Positions 59,507 to 64,000 of a DNA stretch of 64,000 nt are shown here, one piece after another (the stretch's first letter is position 1; each line of letters starts with the position of its first letter). The notes beneath the pieces were generated by a model. The model was not told the origin of the DNA. It saw nothing but the letters and a program-made list of their open reading frames with translations, and ran no database searches. This stretch comes from Alkaliphilus flagellatus. GTDB lineage: Bacteria; Bacillota; Clostridia; Peptostreptococcales; Natronincolaceae. A program made the position numbers and the translations under genes. The stretch is taken from assembly GCF_018919215.1 (NCBI RefSeq), contig NZ_JAHLQK010000004.1:62001-126000 (forward strand). The letters run 5' to 3'.

Positions 59507-59784
59507 ATTTCTTCCACCTTTTTTTGCGTCATTGATATGTCTGGACAAGTAATTTTACCTTGATGGCAAAGAATATTTAATTGATTAAGATTTCTTCCTA
59601 TTCCTTTTAACTCCTTAGAAAAGTCTTTAAAATCCTCTATTATATTTATGTTTTTATTTAAAGAGCTGTATCTTAAATACTCGCTTAATCTCATATTTGC
59701 TTTTTTAGATTTATTCAGGATTTTTAAGTGTTCTTTTTCAGATACTCTAAAACTTATTTTTATTGTTTTATTTTCAATAACCAT
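59455..59784 (-). CDS. MobC-like auxiliary mobilisation protein
   Basis: 109 aa from ATG 59784; an upstream TTG (59844) has a poor site. KISFRVSEKEHLKILNKSKK and NMRLSEYLRYSSL are the ribbon-helix-helix of MobC-type proteins, and FSKELKGIGRNLNQLNILCH the conserved C-terminal helix. Binds oriT and helps the relaxase; overlaps its gene by 52 nt. Confidence 0.85.
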   Translation of the reverse strand: MVIENKTIKISFRVSEKEHLKILNKSKKANMRLSEYLRYSSLNKNINIIEDFKDFSKELKGIGRNLNQLNILCHQGKITCPDISMTQKKVEEIWELLNLLTDQIKKSRG

Positions 59785-59905
59785 CACCTGCTTTTGAAAC
59801 CTTTTTAAATATAGTACATGGAGTTTTCCAATTAAGTCTTCCAATACATTTTCCGTTATTGTTTATAAATCTTCTACACTCTCTACATTCTAAATTTATT
59901 TTCAA
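59774..59905 (-). CDS. Tiny Cys-rich protein before mobC
   Basis: 43 aa from TTG 59905 (a strong AAAGGAGG lies about 30 nt upstream, so a non-canonical start nearer to it is possible). LECRECRRFINNNGKCIGRL and TPC give four Cys, likely a zinc knuckle. Overlaps the mobC start by 11 nt. No family recognised. Confidence 0.5.
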   Translation of the reverse strand: MKINLECRECRRFINNNGKCIGRLNWKTPCTIFKKVSKAGDGY

Positions 59906-59956
59906 TAAATCTGTTTCTATTATTTTTATAACCTCCTTTTTGTTTCCTTTAGAGGG

Positions 59957-60064
59957 TTCGGGATACTTCCCGAATATTTATAAAGCAACAGGCCAGTACC
60001 TGTTGCGAGCTATTTGACGAGCGAAGTCCGACAAATAGGAATCCTGCCTTCTCTAAAAGAGAAG
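59957..60064. other. Candidate origin of transfer (oriT)
   Basis: Four inverted repeats in 108 bp directly upstream of the mobC/relaxase genes: TTCGGGA/TCCCGAA (59957-59974), GCAACAGG/CCTGTTGC (59985-60006), TATTTG/CAAATA with inner CGA/TCG (60011-60037) and CTTCTCT/AGAGAAG (60048-60064). GC-richer than surroundings, no ORF. Position and hairpins fit oriT; the nic site is not known. Confidence 0.6.
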
Positions 60065-60084
60065 TATTGGGTTATTGAAAAAGA

Positions 60085-60110
60085 AATAAAAAAACGTGTT
60101 TAAAAACACA
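60085..60110 (-). terminator. Terminator after the ArdC-like gene
   Basis: Minus-strand TGTGTTTTTAAACACG followed by TTTTTTTATTTC. Confidence 0.7.
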
Positions 60111-60173
60111 TTATTGTACATTTCTATCACTCCAATTCTCATAATATTTTCAGGATTATTGAAAAAATAGAAA

Positions 60174-61190
60174 CTACATTTCTAGTTCTTCTTCATCCTC
60201 TATTGTTACTTCTTCTTGATTATGTTCAACTATCTCCGTTACTTTTACTTCCATACTTTCACTTTGTGTTCTTAAGTAAGTTTTTTCATTCATTAATTCT
60301 GCCTTATATTCCATATAGTTTGCAGTTTTCTCTGCTTCACGAATAGCTTTGATTAATGTATTAGGTTTTTCATTAATTGCTTGAATCCAGCTTTGCACAT
60401 ATGCCTTGTGATTATTAATATGTTCATCACTTTGTTCAGCATGTAAATTCACACTCATAAAACAGGAGCTGATTTCTGCAATTAGTTCTTCATAGGCGTA
60501 ATCACTTGAACCGAACATATTGCTGATATTACGATTCAAACGGTGTACTGCTCCTGTTGAATGGGCCAATTCATGTAATGCTGTAGAATTATAAGCATAA
60601 TCTGTCTTAAAATATTCGGGTTTTGGTAAATGTATCTTATCTTCCCTATGTCTATAAAAGGCCCTATCATTTCCGTCATTTAAAATTTCAACACCCATGT
60701 TCTTCGACAGTCGTTCAATAATTTCATCAGGCTTAATATCATTGGTTTCAAGGGGTGGCGATGGCGGTATCCCTGTAATATCTTTTCCATTAAAAACTAC
60801 ATAGTATTTTGCTGTAAAGCTTATGTTTTCCATGACTTCAGGATTGTTTTTAGCAGCATTAAACTCTTCCCATGTTAATGCCTTTTTATTTTTAAAGTCA
60901 TATGGTAGCCAATACTCTACCTGTTCACCCTTTGAACCTCTATTTAGTTTCCATCCTTTATCTTTAATTTGTTTGAATGTACACCATCTTGGATCACTAT
61001 AGCCTTTTTCTAGTGAAATAAAGCTTAGCCAAAATTTATTGATACCTTTGTATTTTTTATTGTTTGTGGCATTGACTGGAATCATGGATTGTCCTTTCCA
61101 TTCCTTTTTCCAATCCAACTGTTTTTCTTCTAAAGATTTTACAAATGTATCTGCTAATTTTTGACGGTACTTCTTTACTTTTTTATTCAA
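60174..61190 (-). CDS. ArdC-like antirestriction protein (zincin)
   Basis: 338 aa, TTG start after AAAAGGAGGACTAAAA. N-terminal ssDNA-binding DUF1738 domain (MIPVNATNNKKYKGINKFWL, WCTFKQIKDKGWKLNRGSKG, VVFNGKDITGI), then a zinc protease-like domain with ALHELAHSTGAVHRLNR. Ends in an acidic tail EDEEELEM. ArdC protects incoming plasmid DNA from host restriction. Confidence 0.88.
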   Translation of the reverse strand: MNKKVKKYRQKLADTFVKSLEEKQLDWKKEWKGQSMIPVNATNNKKYKGINKFWLSFISLEKGYSDPRWCTFKQIKDKGWKLNRGSKGEQVEYWLPYDFKNKKALTWEEFNAAKNNPEVMENISFTAKYYVVFNGKDITGIPPSPPLETNDIKPDEIIERLSKNMGVEILNDGNDRAFYRHREDKIHLPKPEYFKTDYAYNSTALHELAHSTGAVHRLNRNISNMFGSSDYAYEELIAEISSCFMSVNLHAEQSDEHINNHKAYVQSWIQAINEKPNTLIKAIREAEKTANYMEYKAELMNEKTYLRTQSESMEVKVTEIVEHNQEEVTIEDEEELEM

Positions 61191-61193
61191 ATT

Positions 61194-61310
61194 TTAGTCC
61201 TCCTTTTCATTTTCTTTCATTTCATTTTCTTTCATTTCATCTTCCAAAATTGTTTCTGTGTCAATAAATATAATGATAGTTTCATTCGCCTTTTCTCTAT
61301 TTTGTGTCAA
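61194..61310 (-). CDS. Tiny acidic protein with MKENE repeats
   Basis: 38 aa from TTG 61310 after GGAGGTGTCACCGA. IIIFIDTETILEDEMKENEM then a repeated KENEMKENEK tail. Its last codons carry the ribosome site for the ArdC-like gene, so it may serve translational coupling. No family recognised. Confidence 0.5.
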   Translation of the reverse strand: MTQNREKANETIIIFIDTETILEDEMKENEMKENEKED

Positions 61311-61394
61311 TCGGTGACACCTCCATTTCTAGTACTATTATTTTTCTAGCCTTCTATAAAAAGAAGTTTTGGATTATTGAAAAAGAAAATAAGA

Positions 61395-61431
61395 AAACAC
61401 CTTGAATCCTAGTTACTGATACAAAGTGTTT
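61395..61431 (-). terminator. Terminator after the primase gene
   Basis: Minus-strand arms AACACTTT/AAGGTGTT with a long loop, followed by TTCTTATTTTC. Confidence 0.5.
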
Positions 61432-61477
61432 TATTGAATAATGCATATTAGGTTTTGAAAGATATTGAGTAAAAAAG

Positions 61478-62458
61478 CTAAATTTCTAACTCCTCTTCCT
61501 CACTATCTTTATTATGTGCTAAATTTTCTTTTTGAATATTCATTACCTCATATAGTTTTTTTAAATCTTCATTATAATCTTTTTCATTAGGATACTCTAT
61601 ATTAACTATGTATTTATCTTTATATTTTTCCTTTAATCTATTAGCTGCCACATATCCATCACTATCATTATCAAGACATAGATTTATTTCTTTTATATTA
61701 GGTTTTTCTATTAAGTATCTTTCTAATGCTTTATCAGATAGTCCTCCCAAAGACACTAAATGATCATTAAACTTAAAACCATTACCTGAATTAATTCTTT
61801 TAAGAGTCAAATAGCTCATAAGATCTATAGGTGATTCAAAAACATATACTTTGGAACTATTTTTATTACCTTCTATACAAAAATTATAAGCTTTATCAGA
61901 GTTCTTTACATCACCTCTAAATCTTTCTATATTTGTATTAGTACCTCGTATACTTGCATATCTAGCTTCTCCTTTGTTGTCATAACCTACAAATACACAA
62001 TTTTTATATTTATCTTCATATATTTTTTTATTCTTAATTAATCTATAAACTATATCTTTATCTATTTTTCTTGTTTGTATAAGATAAGCCATCATATGCT
62101 TATATGTATTATTTTTTTCAGGAAGAATTAATTTTCCTTTAGGTTCTTCTCTTTTAACTGTCTTCTGATAATTAAAGGCATTAATAGAAGTAACACCAAT
62201 AAGCTGTTTTACTGCTTCTACCCAAGACTTATTCTCTGTGAACATTACAAACTGTATTGGTCCTCCACCTTTATTTTGACAAAAACAATTCCATTTATTT
62301 GTCACTGGATTTATATGTAGACCTCCATAGCCTTCTATTTTATATGAATTTGTACCTACTTTTTTAACATCAAATGATTGTTTTGCATACTCAAGTATAT
62401 TTACATTATTAGCAAATTGTATTTGTTCCTCTGTAAATCTGCGTCTTTCATATGCCAT
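61478..62458 (-). CDS. Toprim primase-like protein (DUF3991/DnaG-type)
   Basis: 326 aa, RBS GGAGGTAAGATT. Zinc/CHC2-like N-terminus (IEGYGGLHINPVTNKWNCFC, KGGGPIQFVMF), then a Toprim domain (VYVFESPIDLMSYLTL; INLCLDNDSDGYVAANRL). Likely primes the transferred strand. Ends EEEELEI, like neighbouring plasmid proteins. Confidence 0.85.
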   Translation of the reverse strand: MAYERRRFTEEQIQFANNVNILEYAKQSFDVKKVGTNSYKIEGYGGLHINPVTNKWNCFCQNKGGGPIQFVMFTENKSWVEAVKQLIGVTSINAFNYQKTVKREEPKGKLILPEKNNTYKHMMAYLIQTRKIDKDIVYRLIKNKKIYEDKYKNCVFVGYDNKGEARYASIRGTNTNIERFRGDVKNSDKAYNFCIEGNKNSSKVYVFESPIDLMSYLTLKRINSGNGFKFNDHLVSLGGLSDKALERYLIEKPNIKEINLCLDNDSDGYVAANRLKEKYKDKYIVNIEYPNEKDYNEDLKKLYEVMNIQKENLAHNKDSEEEELEI

Positions 62459-62517
62459 AATCTTACCTCCTGTAAAAATTAAAAGACAAGCTAAAATTCT
62501 AGCTCCTCTTCATATTT

Positions 62518-62835
62518 TTATAACTCTAATTCTTCATCATTTTCATTTTCTAACGTATGTTTTGACTCTATCCTTTGTTTTAAAAATAATAGAGATTCAA
62601 GTTCTTTCACTTTATTACTATTTTTAGATACAAGAATATCATCCCAATTTAATTCTCCGTATCCTTTTTCCACAGCTCTGTAAATAGCTCCATTTTTTAC
62701 AAAGCATTCTTCACCCCTCTTGCCCCTGTCACCATATCCAAACACCTCTATTAATTTATTTATTGCATCCTCTGGAGAGATTTCAATATCAACTCCATTT
62801 AACTTCACATTAGCTTTTATAAGCAATGATTTCAT
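62518..62835 (-). CDS. Hypothetical plasmid protein with acidic tail
   Basis: 105 aa from ATG 62835 after GAAGGAGGTGAAAAGT. ISPEDAINKLIEVFGYGDRG is the best-ordered part. The tail NENDEELEL resembles the tails of the ArdC-like and primase proteins. No family recognised. Confidence 0.65.
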   Translation of the reverse strand: MKSLLIKANVKLNGVDIEISPEDAINKLIEVFGYGDRGKRGEECFVKNGAIYRAVEKGYGELNWDDILVSKNSNKVKELESLLFLKQRIESKHTLENENDEELEL

Positions 62836-62870
62836 ACTTTTCACCTCCTTCAATAATTAAAATTTTTATA

Positions 62871-62910
62871 AAAAAAGCGGGTAAATAAACTACATTTACC
62901 TGCTCAAGTG
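62871..62910 (-). terminator. Terminator hairpin
   Basis: Minus-strand arms GCAGGTAAAT / TATTTACCCGC followed by TTTTTTT. Confidence 0.7.
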
Positions 62911-63000
62911 GGAGCTATTTAAACCTCTAAAATTTTCTTAATAATAAATTTCTATTCTAATATTTAATATAAAAATTATCGCCTTCGTATTTTTACAATA

Positions 63001-63034
63001 AAAAAGCAGATAGCTAAAATATCACTATCTACGC
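63001..63034 (-). terminator. Terminator after parB unit
   Basis: Minus-strand arms GCGTAGATAG / GCTATCTGC followed by TTTTTTATT. Confidence 0.7.
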
Positions 63035-63058
63035 TTATTGCCTTATATAATTTTAAAT

Positions 63059-63154
63059 TTATTCTAATTCCACATCATTATCAAAACTATTCGCAATTTT
63101 TAGCACTGAAATGCATTTTTCAAGTTCTTCTTCAACATATTTTAGACCATACAT
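63059..63154 (-). CDS. 31-aa peptide after parB
   Basis: ATG 63154: MYGLKYVEEELEKCISVLKI then ANSFDNDVELE. No clear ribosome site. Included because its tail (DNDVELE) resembles the EEELE tails of the three neighbouring plasmid proteins and it lies between parB and a terminator. May be translated by coupling. Confidence 0.4.
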   Translation of the reverse strand: MYGLKYVEEELEKCISVLKIANSFDNDVELE

Positions 63155-63170
63155 TATTCATTATCAATTT

Positions 63171-64000
63171 TTAATTTTGAGAAAAATAAATTTCTAATGC
63201 ATTTTCTATAATTTCCTCAATCTCTTTCTGTGTTTGATTTTCTTTAAAATATCTACTAACCAGTTTAGGTTTTAATTTAAAAGACTTTATCTTTTTAGGC
63301 TTATCAAAATACCCACCTGATAAAACTTCATTAGCTTTGTCATAACTAAAATTCCTACTTTGTGAAAATGATTTTAATATCTCTGCCTTCTTTATATCTA
63401 CCTTAGATTTATTCTTTTTCAATATCCCTTCTATAATTTCTTGTTCATCTTCTTTTAAGAAAGCTATCTCTACTCCTGCCATAAATGGAATTTCATTAGT
63501 GTCTATCCTGTCTTTCAATTCGCCTATTAAAGTGTCTATCTTTAAATATCTGGCAATCGTTCTTCCAGAAAGATCATAATTTTGACTTAGCTTTGTATCT
63601 GTCCTACCTTGCGTGCCAAGTTGGCACGCATCATTATTATCATTGAAATTTACAGCATTAGAAAGGTTTTGAAGCTCATCTATTAAATCTGTTCTTTTAC
63701 CCTGCTGCTTTATTGAATTATAGTGTTCTACTAGTACTCTTGCCCTTTCAGAGTGAGATAAATCTGCGAAGGATCTTTGTATTAAGTTAGTTTCTGTAAC
63801 TATAAGCATAGCTTCTTCATCTGTTAATCCTTCTTTAATTACTGCCGGTATTTTTTCTAATCCTACTATTTTTGCAGCATTAGCTCTATTGTGCCCTGAA
63901 AGTATTTCATACTTATCTTCTTGTATCGGTATTGGTCTAACTATAATTGGAGTTATTACTCCATACTCTTTAATACTTTCTACCATATCCTCTAAGCGTT
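63171..64000 (-). CDS. parB: ParB-type partition protein, 5' end outside window
   Basis: At least 276 aa, open to the right edge (the frame continues RLEDMVESIKEYGVITPIIV). ILSGHNRANAAKIVGLEKIP and TETNLIQRSFADLSHSERAR are the ParB/Spo0J nuclease-like and arch motifs, followed by an HTH (TKLSQNYDLSGRTIARYLKI). Supports plasmid or ICE maintenance. A ParA gene is expected upstream, off the window. Confidence 0.88.
   Translation of the reverse strand, partial: RLEDMVESIKEYGVITPIIVRPIPIQEDKYEILSGHNRANAAKIVGLEKIPAVIKEGLTDEEAMLIVTETNLIQRSFADLSHSERARVLVEHYNSIKQQGKRTDLIDELQNLSNAVNFNDNNDACQLGTQGRTDTKLSQNYDLSGRTIARYLKIDTLIGELKDRIDTNEIPFMAGVEIAFLKEDEQEIIEGILKKNKSKVDIKKAEILKSFSQSRNFSYDKANEVLSGGYFDKPKKIKSFKLKPKLVSRYFKENQTQKEIEEIIENALEIYFSQN

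Noticed and set aside
1..64000. tRNA or rRNA genes
   Set aside because: No cloverleaf with TTCGANTC-type T-loop and CCA-adjacent acceptor, and no rRNA-like GC-rich segment was seen by eye. A tRNAscan run would settle this.

Overview
This window is AT-rich DNA from a Gram-positive, spore-forming, anaerobic Clostridia-type bacterium. The evidence is very low GC, strong AGGAGG ribosome sites, frequent TTG/GTG starts, an S-layer-homology surface protein, a Spo0E-like protein, Hol_Tox-type type I toxins, clostridial lipoproteins and possible UGA recoding as selenocysteine. I cannot name the species. The right quarter is a conjugation and partitioning region, so the whole piece is probably a conjugative plasmid or a large integrative conjugative element. 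Essentially every protein gene lies on the minus strand, so sense order runs from right to left.

Layout: 1-1.6 kb holds secreted and S-layer proteins. 1.8-3.5 kb is a small phage-like regulatory patch with an ORF6N protein, an AlpA/MerR-type HTH protein, a decayed Bro-N antirepressor and palindromic operators. 3.6-47.5 kb is the striking part: about 50 small, unrelated, mostly single-gene cassettes, all in one orientation, separated by copies of one structured repeat. Cargo includes eight intact GNAT acetyltransferases plus fragments, Nudix, PhzF, metallo-beta-lactamase folds, two CPBP proteins, two Ntn hydrolases, phosphotransferase, RidA, VOC, cupin, lipoproteins, tiny Cys-rich and membrane proteins, ArsR/ArsM, a sigma/anti-sigma pair and four type I toxin/antisense-RNA modules. 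Several cassettes are frameshifted or truncated. 47.6-57.8 kb is a transfer operon in which a VirD4/VirB2/TrbL/PrgI set runs directly into a Tad pilus-type set (CpaE, CpaF, TadB, TadC, Flp-like pilin, CpaB). 57.8-64 kb holds a Spo0E-like gene, a MobC/relaxase pair with a hairpin-rich oriT candidate, ArdC-type antirestriction protein, a Toprim primase and ParB.

The repeat, read in gene-sense orientation, has a downstream half (T-half) and an upstream half (P-half). The T-half follows a gene with a GACGTAAY motif and a rho-independent terminator (stem ATACCGTA/TACGGTAT), ending in TTATGTCGCAT. After a short dyad (TTAGCTGCAACTAA), the P-half begins with ATGCGACGTAAC, then CTGAATAATACGGTATT, and an extended -10 promoter (TATGGTATAAT). 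Each full junction therefore ends one transcript and starts the next. Short junctions of about 50 bp (outer arms around GTTACGTCTAAAAAAG) lack both and join genes into mini-operons. Genes are found at two positions: between P-half and T-half, and inside the central dyad. Stem sequences covary between copies. The pattern (small orphan genes, one orientation, palindromic junctions, toxin modules, acetyltransferases) is that of an integron cassette array. However, the sites do not match attC cleanly, most cassettes carry their own promoter and terminator, and no integrase is in the window. I regard it as a candidate undescribed Gram-positive gene-cassette system on a conjugative element.

Coordinates of repeats are read by eye. 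Where a start codon was moved, the reason is given in the entry.
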